From Malania oleifera (Eukaryota; Streptophyta; Magnoliopsida; Santalales; Ximeniaceae): DNA of 64,000 nucleotides. Under the pieces are notes generated by a model. The model did no database searches. It saw nothing but the letters and a program-made list of their open reading frames with translations, and was not told where the DNA came from. How positions within the stretch are numbered: the stretch's first letter is position 1; every line of letters starts with the position of its first letter. Both the position numbers and the translations under genes were made by a program. This document shows positions 1 through 10,760 of the stretch, one piece after another. Location: positions 124,318,719 to 124,382,718 of the forward strand of contig NC_080420.1 in NCBI RefSeq assembly GCF_029873635.1, in the 5' to 3' direction.

Positions 1-282
1 TGCATGCAATGCATTAATTATTACAAACCATATAAGATTACAGACCCAAAATGATAAATAAAAATATAACACAACTTGAAATCTAAATCGATTTTCATGT
101 GCGGCTCCTTTGCAATTTAATGGAATACGCCGGAATATGCTCGTTTAGGTGCTTTTACGGCTTTCACAATGCATCATCATTTGTGCTAACTAAAATATAA
201 ACCTGCTCAAATACTTAAAGCACATAGATGAGATATTGTGGTTTGTCATAATCAAAATAGGGATCTGACCAAAAAGCCAACA
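1..282 (-). mobile_element. Edge of a long LTR, same family as solo LTR G
   Basis: Read on the minus strand, this stretch begins TGTTGGCTTTTTGG at 282 and runs off the left edge of the window. It aligns by eye with the first ~290 bases of the solo LTR at 42162-44320: shared blocks include TTTTGATTATGACAAACCAC, a CGAGCATAT-CC-GGC-TATTCC block and a TAATAATTAATGCAT block. The family is a long-LTR retrotransposon, probably Ty1/copia. No polypurine tract is evident just outside the LTR start, so this is either a 5' LTR or another solo LTR whose far end lies outside the window. Confidence 0.75.
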
Positions 283-479
283 ACTAGGTTGACCTCTAGG
301 GAGCGACCGAGCTGCGATGGTTTTTGAGCACTCGTTAAGACAAGGTCTTTCTTAGGCGTCAAACTTGGAATTAAGGATCCTACAGAAAAACACCTCTATA
401 TTGATATTAACTTAATGATCATTTTTATTATTATTATGATTATTATTATTATTATTATTATTTAATCGTATATATATTT
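283..479. other. Gene-free spacer with an (ATT)n microsatellite
   Basis: No coding or RNA gene is visible. The right half holds an imperfect (ATT)n run at about 423-464. Origin of the remainder is unknown. Confidence 0.6.
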
Positions 480-1388
480 TTGGGGTCATTACATGGATTA
501 TTAGCAGATCCAGTACTAAATGAAACTTTTTCCAACAGCCTTAAAGGAGTAATTGAAATAACTGAAGAATTTGAAGCAATTATTTCAGATAATTACAAGG
601 TAATTAACAGGAAGAATATGACTGCTCTTATTCCCCAACAGACTATCCTAAAGGTTGAAATGGATGTTAAACTTAAAAAGAGAATGTTCACAACCAAGGC
701 AATAATCAGAATTAGTGAATATCTAGAACTAGCAGAGTACTGGAGGAGAAGTGGTTTATGCATTCCCAAATTGCATATTCCTAGCAACATAGCACTTGAA
801 AATTTATTAGCAGTTCAGAAAGCTCTTAGAATCGGAGATGTCCAATTTTTTGGTTTTAGAAAAATGGGACAAGTCTTTAATTTCTTACCAGCTTTGGTAA
901 AGCATGTATTAAACTTCACCAAACCAGGAAGGCTATGGTGGACATGATACATTGAACTAATTGAATTAAAGATAGGAAAAATTCTATTTTGGAACCTTTT
1001 TCCAGAGGACTGGAAAGATGGACTAGTTTCAGATTTCAAAGATGAAGCACCAAATTGGGATGATTTCCATAAACATAGAAAGTTTTATGAATTAGTTCAA
1101 AATTTATGGGGAATCTATCTTCTTGAAGCAATATCTACTTTAGACTGTGTGCTGTTTGCGGATCACGAAACCCTAATTGTGATTGAGGGAAAATTTTTCC
1201 AACCTTTTGAAAAGGCTAGCTTATCAGACTTTGCTATTGAAGTAAGAAAAATAGTAAGCCAGATCAGAAATTGGGAATGTCATCTTCCATCAACTTAAGC
1301 AATGAAGAATGAGCTCCAGATGGTTTTGACAGAACAGGCTAAAAAAGATAAAGATGAAGAAGTCATCGAAGCTTTGAAAGATCTTTGA
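480..1388 (+). pseudogene. Virus-like coding relic, tentatively from an endogenous pararetrovirus
   Basis: An open stretch of about 155 codons (480-947) is followed on the same strand by further protein-like sequence to about 1390, with a lysine/glutamate-rich tail. Composition is lysine-, glutamate- and isoleucine-rich and unlike the host genes nearby. I do not recognise the protein with certainty. The reason to suspect Caulimoviridae (for example a florendovirus-type last open reading frame) is the arrangement: a coding stretch followed by a compact promoter-like region with TGACG, a strong TATA box and a hairpin just downstream (1590-1780), as at the end of a pararetrovirus genome. It is broken and looks old. 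No gag, protease or reverse transcriptase motif is visible here. Confidence 0.35.
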
Positions 1389-1589
1389 AAGAAAGACGAA
1401 ATTTTTTTAGATGATAGTCCACAATTTCATCACCTCCTAGGCTAGACCGATTAGACTAGTTAGTAGGGTCATATCAGACACTCATCTAGAATCGTGTCAT
1501 ATCCAGGCATCATCTAATGAGTGATTCGAAGGGTCATATCAGCTTTATTAAAGGAGATTTCATTTGTCTTGTTTTTTTATAAAGTGAGT

Positions 1590-1780
1590 TAGCAGACATG
1601 ACGTGCCATTCCTTTACCTTTTCTTTTCTTTATTAAAGTAGTTTTAGCTTTTTAAAGAAGAAATTTTTTCTTTTTTACTTTTACTTTAAGTCAAATCAAA
1701 GAGAAAGAGAGGTTGTGTTTATCCCTTGAGAGCATGAATCAGCCTATATAAGGGAACTCCGACCCTATTGTTCGGAGAGG
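1590..1780 (+). promoter_or_regulatory. Promoter-like segment: TGACG motif, TATA box and hairpin
   Basis: TGACG, an as-1-like core, lies at 1599-1603. A strong TATA box, CCTATATAAGG, lies at about 1743-1753. CTCCGA (1757-1762) and TCGGAG (1772-1777) can form a 6-bp stem right where a transcript would start. Spacing resembles caulimovirid 35S-type promoters, which also carry TGACG motifs upstream of TATATAAGG. Whether it is active cannot be told. It could also be an unrelated plant promoter. Confidence 0.4.
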
Positions 1781-1813
1781 AAAAATTAATAAAAGTTTTA
1801 GTTTGTTTATAGA

Positions 1814-1815
<2 letters not shown>

Positions 1816-1863
<48 letters not shown>
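1816..1863. repeat. (CT)n microsatellite
   Basis: An almost pure CT run of about 48 bases, just downstream of the TATA-containing segment. Confidence 0.95.
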
Positions 1864-1867
<4 letters not shown>

Positions 1868-2189
1868 TTTCCTTTTCTAGTAAACGTTGTTGTGTGGGTT
1901 GAAGTCCTCTCTCGACTGAAAGACTCTGACGGAGAGGCGTAGAGGCACCACATAGGTACCAGCATAATAGTGGGATTGGAAGATTACCTTCTACAACTTC
2001 ATGGAGGTCGAGAGAAGAGAAGAAAGAAGAACAAGTATTGATCTTTTATTAATTTAGTTCTTCCACCCCCTTTCATAACGATCTAATTAGTCGAATCCTT
2101 TTAATTTAGTAAGAATTAAAAGTCTCGAGAGAAATGTCTAATTGAATTTTTTAATTTTATTATTTTTATATTATATATGTCATATAATA

Positions 2190-2445
2190 TATATTTTATA
2201 AATATCTTTAATATTATATATATATATATTATATTTAATATTAATTTATAATCGAATTGAAGTTAATTGAATTGAGTTTGAGTTTTATGAACTCGTGGTC
2301 GAGTTGAGTTTGACTTTAACAATTATGAAATCGATTGAATTTGAGTTGAGTCAAGCTTTAAATTATTGGGTTAAGTTAAGTTCAAGTATTTTATTGTATG
2401 GATTCGACTTAACTCAAATACACCATCATTAATTTTATACAATTT
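2190..2445 (+). repeat. Diverged dispersed repeat, copy 1
   Basis: Rich in GAGTTTGAGTTGAG-type words. It shares an ordered series of blocks with 15420-15760: an AACAATTATG block, a GATTGA-TTTGAGTTGAG block, and an AAGTTCAAG block ahead of CGACT-AACTCAA. Same orientation as copy 2. No terminal inverted repeat or coding capacity is seen; class unknown, probably a non-autonomous element. Confidence 0.5.
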
Positions 2446-2489
2446 TTTTAGGAAAAAAAGAAAAGAAAAAGAATGAGGCAGATAGACCC

Positions 2490-2800
2490 CCGTTGAACCT
2501 CTCCCCCAGCTTCCCACTGCCCAGCCTTCTTCCCCCTCTTCGCATGACATCTCAGGCTTCGTCGGAGCCCTAGTGGACTCGCCGCCGCCGTCGAATCTCT
2601 CTCCCACCCTCACACTGCTTACAGGCTTCTTAGCCCTCTTCGCTGGACATCTCAGGACTGCTCGCCGACGATCTTGGCAAGGCTCGAATCCACTTCTCTG
2701 TCGACGCAGTCTATTATCTGTCGTAGGGTTGAATCGAACCTCTTCTCTGTGTTATCTTTCGTGGGGTCGAAGTATTTGGGGTCTTTGCTCAATGTGAGTC
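2490..2800 (+). other. GC-richer block ending in a consensus splice donor
   Basis: This block is clearly richer in G and C than its surroundings. It contains two imperfect copies of a ~40-base segment about 100 bases apart (AGCCTTCTTCCCCCTCTTCGC near 2522, AGGCTTCTTAGCCCTCTTCGC near 2622). It ends at CTCAAT followed by GTGAGT near 2791. It could be a non-coding first exon of the gene that follows or a decayed gene piece. No recognisable protein. Confidence 0.3.
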
Positions 2801-3165
2801 GCCTCTTCTTTTCTCATTTGATCAACTCTTTATGTTGGATACTGCTTCTCTGTTTTTGAACCCTTTGCTTGATCCCAAATTTTCATCAATTTGATGGTGA
2901 TTGGCGACTACCTATAGAATTTTGGAGGATCATGTATGCTCCTTCCACCTCCCTTGAACATAGGCTTCATATAAACTATAATGCAATATGCTCGTAGTTT
3001 ACAATTTTGTGATGGTTTTGTTTTAACAGTGATGAGAATTCGCAATCTGAAGATGAAGTTTCTGTATTGTATTCGGAAATTGTCTTAGAAGATAGCTCTT
3101 GTTAGCTAAAATTGTTTATTCTTTTACCAATATTTACAATATCGGGCTGATATCTGGTTACGCAG

Positions 3166-3287
3166 ATTGAACTGGACCTTGCCCCATTCCTTGTCAATGG
3201 TGTGCTGGTTCTAGAAGACATTTCCCTTGATGTTCCTGGTGATGCTTATATGGATGGTTTTCTTGTCATGTTCAGGAATTTCACGCG
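3166..3287 (+). other. Orphan exon-like block, 122 nt
   Basis: The block is preceded by a CGCAG acceptor and followed by a perfect GTAAGT donor. One frame is open throughout for 40 codons plus two bases, reading from IELDLAPFLVNGVLVLED to GFLVMFRNFTR. The wording looks like genuine protein (alternating hydrophobic and acidic residues), but I cannot assign it to a family. It lies only ~90 bases before the ATG of the chloroplast-protein gene and is not in a reading that would obviously join it. It may be a 5'-UTR exon, an alternative first exon, or a stray exon from another gene copied here. Confidence 0.4.
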
Positions 3288-3380
3288 GTAAGTTGATATC
3301 AGAGAGATTTGAAGTGCAAAAATTCATGATGTTGAAGTTAAATGTTTGATTCACGAGGGCACAAAGCTTTTTTATGAAGG

Positions 3381-6300
3381 ATGGCCTGTGTTCAGATCAC
3401 TGCCTGTTGCCTTACCTTCAATCCGATGTATATGTCTCAAACACGCTGCCTACCTTCTCTGCCATGCTTTTCACCGAGCCACACTAGGCATATCCCCAGA
3501 ATTTCCTTGAGACAACCCACTAATGCATCATCATACCAGCTGTGTACGCCCGTGTGCTTATTTGGTGGAAAAGGAAAGTCAGAGAATGACGAGGTAGAGG
3601 GCCTATCAAAAGCTTTTCTCTCTTTTTCTTTGTAGTAGTATTAATTGTTCGGATGATAATTGTTTAACTAGGATTGAACAAATAGAGTAATAAAGAAAAT
3701 TACAAATTGCTTACATCTTGCAAGCAATTGAAAAAAATGGCAGCCTGAACCATCATGAGACTATACTTCTTAATTAGTTGAGCCAAGAGGCATTCCATCA
3801 TTGGTTAGACCTTTTTGCATTGCAAGATGCTCTTTCAAGTTCAACTTTTGTAGCCAATATTTGATGCACTTGTGCAAGATTTACTGTGCAGGAAGAAGGT
3901 ACTGTTATTTTCGCCATGCAAGTGACTCAAGTATACCTCTCAGCTGCTATAGAATACTGCCTACGCTGCATACATGAAGAATATAAATGAGATGACTGCT
4001 TTTCAGTTTTCACCCATTCAAACTTTGCTTTTGAGTTTGTATCCACAATGGTTGCGTGACTGTTCACCACCTCTGTCTTCTACCTTGATTTAGAATCTTC
4101 AAGAGAGCTTATCAGTTGTCAATCAACTGAACTCTACAAAGCCTTATGTCCCAATTCTACTTTTGTTTAGCATTGGGGTTGCATGAAAAGCTTGTTGCAC
4201 ATATAGGGTGTTTCTGATTTAAAAAATCTGAGGTTTGAAAATTGTTTTTTATGTTGGTCTTATGCCTAATGTAATCCTGTAATGGGATGAGTACTGATGC
4301 TGCAAAGGCTTATTCTTTTAGCAGTGAGTATATGGAAACCAGATATAAAAATACTGGTGATTTGAATAAGCTGTATGGGTCTAAGGACTTTAAGGTTACA
4401 TTTGTGCAGAATGGAATAAAATGGGAATGGAATAGAAATTGTATAGGGATATAAAAAAGAAAAAAAAGGCTGTACCCAGTGCACAAGGCTCCCACTTTGA
4501 GTGGGGTCTGGGAGAGGTGGATGTCGGCAAGCCTTACCCCCATTTTTGGAGAGGCCGCTCCCAAGTCTCGAACCCGAGACCACCCATACTGAGGCGGAGG
4601 CACTTGCCATCGCACCAAGGCATGGCCTCTTGTATAGGGATATAAAATTTATAAAAAATTGAACATTGAAATTTCTTATGTGGATAACTTTTTTTTTTTG
4701 CATTGTCATTTGGTTTCTTATGGCAACACTTTTCATTTGTAAGCTATTCGCTTTCCTACACTATGACCATTCTATTCCTTGGAATGGACATTTTGCGCAC
4801 CAAACATAATCTAAAGGTTATCGTTAAAAATTCTGGTCACGGTTTTAACTACTGTTATACTTTGAATCCCATCCCAATCCCGTCCCAAACTCAACAAAAG
4901 CAGTGGATTTTGTTAATTATGTCGTTGTCTTTTTGTAGGAAATGCTCCTAGGAAAAAAGACCTTGGTTCGGTAACTCCACTGTTTACATAAAAAAATCTC
5001 CTCTCTGCTGACAAATGGCACAAAATTCCGTGCCTTTAATATTTCCTTCTACAAAGGGTGGATAATATTTTTGTTATTTTTAAACAAATTTTGCCAAGCG
5101 GAAGAAAATTTTACTTCCCATATTTTTTGAATGAATTAATATGGGACGTTCGTTTCTATTTTGGAGGGAGGGTGTATGGAGCGCTGATTATGTGATGTGG
5201 GGGCACATTCAAGAGCAGACCAATCTGATGACCACAGCTATTCTGTCATTCAACTTTTCCTCTTGATTATTACTCAGGGCATCAAGCTTGTGATTTTATG
5301 TGAAGTACATAAAAATTCAGTTAATAAAATGCAAATGCGAGCCTCGTAAAGACAGGGAAGAGGGGGGGCTTATTTTTTCTTAGTTCCTGCAATTGTTTTT
5401 TTTTGCTTATTTGACTGGAAATTAAACTTTTTTGATGGGAACATATGATTGCCAGCAGGCTTCTCCCTGGAAAGCTCTTGAGAAAGCCATGGGAAGTTTC
5501 AAGAAGGAAGAGTCTATAGAGAATGTGTTGCGGCAGCAGATTGAAAAACAAGAATACTTTGATGACGGGGGCAGTGGTGGGAATCCTCCACGTAGTGGTG
5601 GGGATGATTCTGGTGGATCAGAGGATGAAGGCATGGCTGGAATCTTTGATGAACTATTGCAAGTGATCTTGGCAACCATTGGCTTTATATTTCTGGTATT
5701 AATCACCCCATTTGTTTGAAGTTTATAAGCCCTTTTTTCTATGTAATTTTTAAAAGTATAATTGTTCTTCCCTAGTGCGATAAGGGGATGAAAAGGCACA
5801 CAAAATAAATGTATGCTTTTAGCCCTAGGATAAGATTATCAACAAATAATGTTTTTTGTACTGCTGCTTGAAGAAAGTAACATTTGGTTCAGCCGAAAGT
5901 TCAAGTTATCTAACCTGGCGATACAATTTTATCATGAAGAGAATTAAAGGTCTATTTTGATCAGATTAAAATTGACATTTGCATGAAGTATAATGAAAAA
6001 ATAAATAACCCTGGTTTTTGAGACATGGATTTCAGGCTATGGATTTAAAATTGCATTGATTTGCAGAAATTGTGGGACAAAATTTCATCAAATTCCACAC
6101 AAATTCAAATCCTGGGTTTTAATTATGTGCTCTCAAGTGCTACATTAGATTACCATACCTGAAAAGGGGCCTGCTTGCATGACTTAGTGTCATATGTTTG
6201 CAAAATCATACTTGCATTTTGGCCATAACTACGTATGTTTATTTATCATGTAGTATGTGTGATGAAACTTCTGGCTTGAGAACCAATAGACAAGTTAGGA

Positions 6301-6636
6301 TTTTGCAGTTGGTCTACAATTGCATGCGCCTATACCATATCACCTCTTTTTTTTGATCAACTAGTATTTTTGCAGTACATTTTCATCATCCATGGTGAGG
6401 AAATTACAAGGCTTGCAAAGGACTACATCAAGTATCTGTTTGGAGGGAGCAAGAGTGTTCGTTTAAAACGCGCCATGTTCAAGTGGAGAAAGTTCTTTGA
6501 GAGGCTAATGCCGGAGGTGGAGGAGGACCCGTTTTGGTTGGAACGGGCGATCATCAATACCCCCACCTGGTGGGACAGCCCTGAGAAATACAGAAGAATC
6601 ATCAGGCATTACTTGGAATCAAAACCTAGTCAGTAA
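3381..6636 (+). CDS. Conserved plant protein of unknown function, probably plastid membrane
   Basis: Three coding exons fit cleanly, all in phase 0: 3381-3593, 5456-5695 and 6376-6636, giving 237 residues. Donors are GTAGAG and GTATTA; acceptors are CAG. The N-terminal ~60 residues are rich in Ser, Thr, Cys, Arg and His with few acidic residues, as in a chloroplast transit peptide. Then come FGGKGKSEND, the block ASPWKALEKAMGSFKKE (about 73-89), a Gly/Asp/Ser-rich linker (about 107-131), one hydrophobic segment LLQVILATIGFIFLYIFII (about 138-156) and a basic C-terminal domain with DYIKYLFGG and ending ESKPSQ. Similar small single-span proteins occur across land plants without a settled function, as far as I recall. 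The second acceptor is a CAGCAG tandem, so one glutamine may be optional. Intron 1 carries a SINE and a MITE. No symbol assigned. Confidence 0.82.
4396..4809. mobile_element. MITE-like element in intron 1, split by a SINE
   Basis: The left end TTACATTTGTGCAGAATGG and the reverse complement of the right end, ATGTTTGGTGCGCAAAATG, match as imperfect terminal inverted repeats. The flanks CTTTAAGG (4388-4395) and TCTAAAGG (4810-4817) could be a worn 8-bp target duplication, which would suit a hAT-type MITE. Without the SINE it is about 225 bases. Family assignment is inference. Confidence 0.45.
4457..4629 (-). mobile_element. Au-type SINE
   Basis: A tRNA-derived SINE on the minus strand. The pol III A box reads TGGTGCGATGG (about 4617-4607), the B box GGTTCGAGAC (4574-4565). 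The body contains TGGGAGCGGCCTCTCC and GGGGGTAAGGCTTGCCGACA, as in the Au SINE family of flowering plants, and the 3' end is GGGTACAGCC followed by a T-rich tail. A perfect 18-bp target duplication, TTGTATAGGGATATAAAA, flanks it at 4439-4456 and 4630-4647, so insertion is relatively recent. It is not a functional tRNA gene. Confidence 0.93.
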
Positions 6637-7551
6637 CATGAAGTTAATTCTCTTGTATTTGTCTCTGCTTTATCAGCAATTACATTATACTTTTCTTGAA
6701 TTTGAGGTGGGATTTGTGCTACCATGGCTCCATGATTCTATTGTGTTCAAATCTAAAGTTTCGAAAGTGAACATTGGTATCTGATTGCTGAAAACTATGT
6801 AGGGCATTGAGGGATTTGGTGGAAGAAATAGTTTCTTGAAACCAAAGTTAAAGATGATGATTAAACATTTACTTCACGTTTGATTGCGTAATGGAATAAG
6901 GTAAAAGTGGAATAATCATTAATATAACAATATTTGTCAATCATGAAATAAATTGCTGTTCATAGCACTATGAAATATTTAACAAAAAGTTCAATAGAGA
7001 AATTGGACTTGGCAAAGGATTTCTCTTTTTGGCCGCAGCGTTCATGCAACTATGGTAAGTTTGAGATGTTTGAGCTGCGCTTTAAGCTTTGCATTTACCC
7101 AGCACCTCAACATATCAAGAAGTTAAAGAAAGATTTAGGCATGACCCGGTGAAGATGTGCAACTTGACCAAACAGCTTGAGAAAAAAGATGGCAACAATT
7201 GCGCATAGCCCAACTTCCCCCTCACCTCCCACTTTTTTTTTTTTCCCTCCAAATTCTCAATTATTATCTTATGAAAATAATATTTTCTTAGGAGTAAATA
7301 ATCTTTCAAAAAAAAAAAAAAAACCCCATTTAAAAGGTACAAAACTCATCCCAATTGTCATTCAAAATTACCCAAAAGGCTGAGTAGGAGCAGATTTGTT
7401 AATTCATTTGGACGTAACAGAGTTTTGCACCTCAAAATTATATATATCTTATATGTTTTAATATTTCTAATCTTAAATAATTTTGAATTTATTTGATATC
7501 GTTGCTGTTTTCTGTTTCTATTTGCTCATAGTGAAAAAATAGATTATAAAA
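6637..7551. other. 3' flank of the membrane-protein gene and spacer
   Basis: Holds the presumed 3' UTR of the gene ending at 6636, then AT-rich spacer with poly-T (about 7228) and poly-A (about 7309-7322) runs. Short open frames here look random. Nothing else recognised. Confidence 0.6.
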
Positions 7552-8140
7552 ATGCGTTTGTTTATTTGTCACTGTTACCGATTTTTAGCTGTTTGCCAAA
7601 AAACTGAAAATCATATTTTATGATTTTTCAGTTGTTTTGACAAGTTATTGTCAAAATTTTAATATCTAAAAATAATTTTTTGGATTAAATTATTTATTTT
7701 TATTTATTTTTTAAATTAAATCAAAATTAAATGATCATATGATTTTAAATATAAGAAAGAAAAATATACATAAATTTCAAAAAATAATAATAACACCAAT
7801 TATAAACTGCTTTAAATATTTTTCAATTGTCATGTCGAATAAATTTTTTATTGCAAAGTAAATGTTGAAAGTAGAACAATTAAGTTAAAAAATAATGATA
7901 AATTTATTATTATTGTAGTAAATTTTTTAATGTGCATATTTGTAATTTTATTATTTTAATCATACTTTTATAATATTTTGATTTAAAGATGAAAATGAGC
8001 ATTTTTAATTAAAATTTTAATTTGTATTAATTTTATAAATATTAACTGAACAAATTGTTGATTTTTAGTTTTTAGTTTTTAATTTTCGTTTCTGTTTTTT
8101 ATTTTTCTAATTTTTTACAGTGATACCAAACTATGCGTGG
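7552..8140. mobile_element. AT-rich MITE-like element
   Basis: The left end GCGTTTGTTTATTTGTCACTG (7554-7574) and the reverse complement of the right end, GCATAGTTTGGTATCACTGT (8136-8117), are similar and inverted, and runs of CTGTTTTT/AAAAACTG-type words lie just inside both. The interior is very AT-rich and non-coding. This pattern is common for plant hAT-type MITEs. No clear target duplication was found. Confidence 0.4.
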
Positions 8141-8612
8141 AATACCCATTTTATCTCTATTTCAACTTTCAAACAAGGCCTAATCTAATGTAAAAGAATT
8201 TAAACATAAGACCATGCGTCGGCATAAATTAGAAAAAAATGACAATATTTTTTTCCATGAATGAGGAGTGAGACCGTAAGTCAATTCATGACTTTTTCTT
8301 TTAAACATACAATGCAATAGCTCAACTACAGATATTAATCCAGGTACATATTTCAAATTTTACTCAAGTTAACAGCAGCACTATTCCAAAGGCCAAACTA
8401 GGGATGATGCTATTAAGCAGTGAAGCCATGAAGTGGTAGAACCTGCAAGGGCTGAACTTCTAGAATTTGCTCCAACACACAATGCCATTGATTTTTCACT
8501 CTCTACCCTTTCACTCCATTTGATTTTGGGAGGCAGCAAATTTGAAATATAGTCTGATAGTTTTATTTTATTTTTTCCTTGAACAGATTTGCCCTTATTA
8601 TATGCCCTTATT
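8141..8612. other. Upstream region of the PPR gene
   Basis: No gene. This is the presumed promoter and short leader of the PPR gene; T-rich stretches near 8560-8580 precede the start. No clear cis-element beyond that was recognised. Confidence 0.5.
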
Positions 8613-10760
8613 ATGAGAGCAAGCTTCCACTCAAATCCAATTTTGCTGCAATTAAAACTATACCCGAAATCAAAATCACAATTCCTCCACAAGCCATACC
8701 ACCAGACCTCAGTGCCTGTCTCTCCCGCCCACCTCAACAACCTCCTCACCACCGCCTCCCATACCCAAAACTTGAAGCATGCCACCCAAATCCACGCCCA
8801 ACTCATCACCAGCGGCCGCGCTTCCCTCCCTTTCCTCCTCAACAACCTCATCAACTTGTACGCCAAATGCGGCCGTCTCACCCATGGCCTCCTCCTGTTC
8901 TCCACTGCCGACGACGATTCCAAGACCGTCGTCACTTGGACCTCCATCATCACCCGCTTGTCCCATCATCACAGGCCCATTGAAGCCTTAACCTTCTTTA
9001 ACAACATGAGGCGCATTGGTCTCTACCCCAACCAATTCACCTTCTCCGCCGTTTTAACCTCCTGTGCAGCCACAGGAACAGCGGTCCACAGCGGACAAAT
9101 GCATTCTTTGATTTCCAAACATGGGTTTGACGCGGATTTGTTTGTGGGTTGTGCTCTGATGGCTGCCTATTTCAGGTGTTGTGAAGTGAGTTATGCACGG
9201 AAGATGTTCAATGAAATGCCGGAGAGAAACCTCGTGTCGTGGAATTGTATGATTGTGGGGTACTTGCAGAACGGGGTCTATGATCGAGCAATTGGGGTTT
9301 TTAAGGAGGTTTTTGCCGAAGAATGTGCAAATCTTGATGAAGTGAGCTTTTCGAGTGTGTTGAGTGCGTGTGCTAGCATGGGGGAATTGGATTTTGGGAA
9401 ACAAGTTCACGGGGTCATTATAAAGCATGGTTTGATGCATTTGGGTTATGTTAAGAATTCCCTTTTAGACATGTATGGTAAATGCGGGTTGTTTGAAGAT
9501 GCTGTTAAGTTGTTTCATATCAAGGGAGAAAGGGATGTTGTTACGTGGAATATTATGATAATGGGGTGTATACAAAATGATAAGTTCGAAGGAGCTTGTG
9601 AATTGTTCTGGGTTATAAGGAATGAAGGGATAGCCCCGGATGAGGCATCATTTTCTACGGTCCTTCATGCTTGTGCTAGTCTTGCTGCGTTGAATCGGGG
9701 TGTTTTGATCCATGATCAGGTAATTAAAACAGGGTTTTTAAGGAATACAAGCGTTGCCAGCTCATTAATTACAATGTATGCGAAATGCGGGAGCTTGGTT
9801 GATGCTTCTCTGGTGTTTGAAGAGATTGAGTATCGAAATGTGGTTTGTTGGACATCCATCATCACAGCTTGCCAACAGCATGGCTGTGCGAATCAAGTGA
9901 TTGAGTTGTTTGAGGATATGCTAGTGGAGGGGATCAGTCCTGATTACATCACTTTTGTTTCTGTCCTATCGGCTTGTGGCCACACTGGGCGTGTTGAACA
10001 AGGTTTTGCTTACTTCAATTCTATGACGAACGTTCATGGTATGAACCCTGGGCCTGAACACTATGCTTGCATGGTTGACTTACTGGCTCGAGCTGGTCGG
10101 CTGGATGAGGCTAAGAGGTTTGTTGAATCAATGCCCATTGGACCTGATGTCTCCATTTGGGGAGCTTTACTTGGGGCTTGCAGGAATTATGGGGATCTTG
10201 AAATGGGTAGAGAAGTTGCAGAAAAGCTTTTTGAGATGGAACCGGATAATCCTGGAAATTATGTGCTGCTTTCTAACATGTATATGCGTGATGGAATGCT
10301 AAAAGAAGCAAATGAAGTGAGGCGGTTGATGGGCATCAATGGCGTGAGGAAGGAGCCTGGGTGCAGCTGGATAGATGTTAAGAACACGACCTTTGTGTTT
10401 ACATCACATGATAGGTCGCATTCTAAAGCTGAAGAGATTTATGCGATGTTGGGGAAGTTGAAGGAGTTGGTGAAGAAGAAAGGGTATGTGGCTGAAACCC
10501 AATTTGCGGTAAACAGTGTGGGAGAGTACAAAGAGCGGAGCTTGTGGTATCACAGTGAGAAGCTAGCCCTTGCATTTGGGCTGCTGACCCTCCCTGTAGG
10601 AATGCCCATTAGAATAAAGAAGAATCTGAGGACTTGTGGTGATTGTCATGTCATTATGAAGTTTGCTTCAGAAATTTTTTGTAGGGAGATTATTGTAAGG
10701 GATATCAATCGGTTTCATCGGTTTACCAATGGCTTATGTTCATGCAGAGATTACTGGTGA
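8613..10760 (+). CDS. PPR protein, PLS class with E, E+ and DYW domains
   Basis: An intronless reading frame of 715 codons from the first in-frame ATG (8613), which starts MRASFHSN. The N-terminus is rich in Arg, Lys, Ser and His without acidic residues, as expected for an organelle presequence. From about residue 45 tandem PLS-type pentatricopeptide repeats follow, with hallmark words such as NNLINLYAKCG, VVTWTSIITRL, LVSWNCMIVGYLQNG, SLLDMYGKCG and SLITMYAKCG. The E region contains WGALLGACRNYGDLEMG and EPGCSWIDV; the DYW domain has the cytidine deaminase signature HSE ... CGDC and ends CSCRDYW. Such proteins bind one or a few organelle RNAs and convert C to U. Length and lack of introns are typical. 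It appears intact. The exact orthologue and edited site cannot be told from sequence alone. Confidence 0.95.
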   Translation: MRASFHSNPILLQLKLYPKSKSQFLHKPYHQTSVPVSPAHLNNLLTTASHTQNLKHATQIHAQLITSGRASLPFLLNNLINLYAKCGRLTHGLLLFSTADDDSKTVVTWTSIITRLSHHHRPIEALTFFNNMRRIGLYPNQFTFSAVLTSCAATGTAVHSGQMHSLISKHGFDADLFVGCALMAAYFRCCEVSYARKMFNEMPERNLVSWNCMIVGYLQNGVYDRAIGVFKEVFAEECANLDEVSFSSVLSACASMGELDFGKQVHGVIIKHGLMHLGYVKNSLLDMYGKCGLFEDAVKLFHIKGERDVVTWNIMIMGCIQNDKFEGACELFWVIRNEGIAPDEASFSTVLHACASLAALNRGVLIHDQVIKTGFLRNTSVASSLITMYAKCGSLVDASLVFEEIEYRNVVCWTSIITACQQHGCANQVIELFEDMLVEGISPDYITFVSVLSACGHTGRVEQGFAYFNSMTNVHGMNPGPEHYACMVDLLARAGRLDEAKRFVESMPIGPDVSIWGALLGACRNYGDLEMGREVAEKLFEMEPDNPGNYVLLSNMYMRDGMLKEANEVRRLMGINGVRKEPGCSWIDVKNTTFVFTSHDRSHSKAEEIYAMLGKLKELVKKKGYVAETQFAVNSVGEYKERSLWYHSEKLALAFGLLTLPVGMPIRIKKNLRTCGDCHVIMKFASEIFCREIIVRDINRFHRFTNGLCSCRDYW

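Noticed and set aside
4560-4620. tRNA-like A and B boxes
   Set aside because: They belong to the SINE; no cloverleaf with acceptor stem can be formed as in a real tRNA gene.
4266-4736. Minus-strand open frame of 156 codons in intron 1
   Set aside because: It is made of SINE and MITE sequence within an intron.
8381-8953. Open frames on the minus strand and in other frames across the PPR gene start
   Set aside because: They overlap the well-supported PPR reading and are its shadows.
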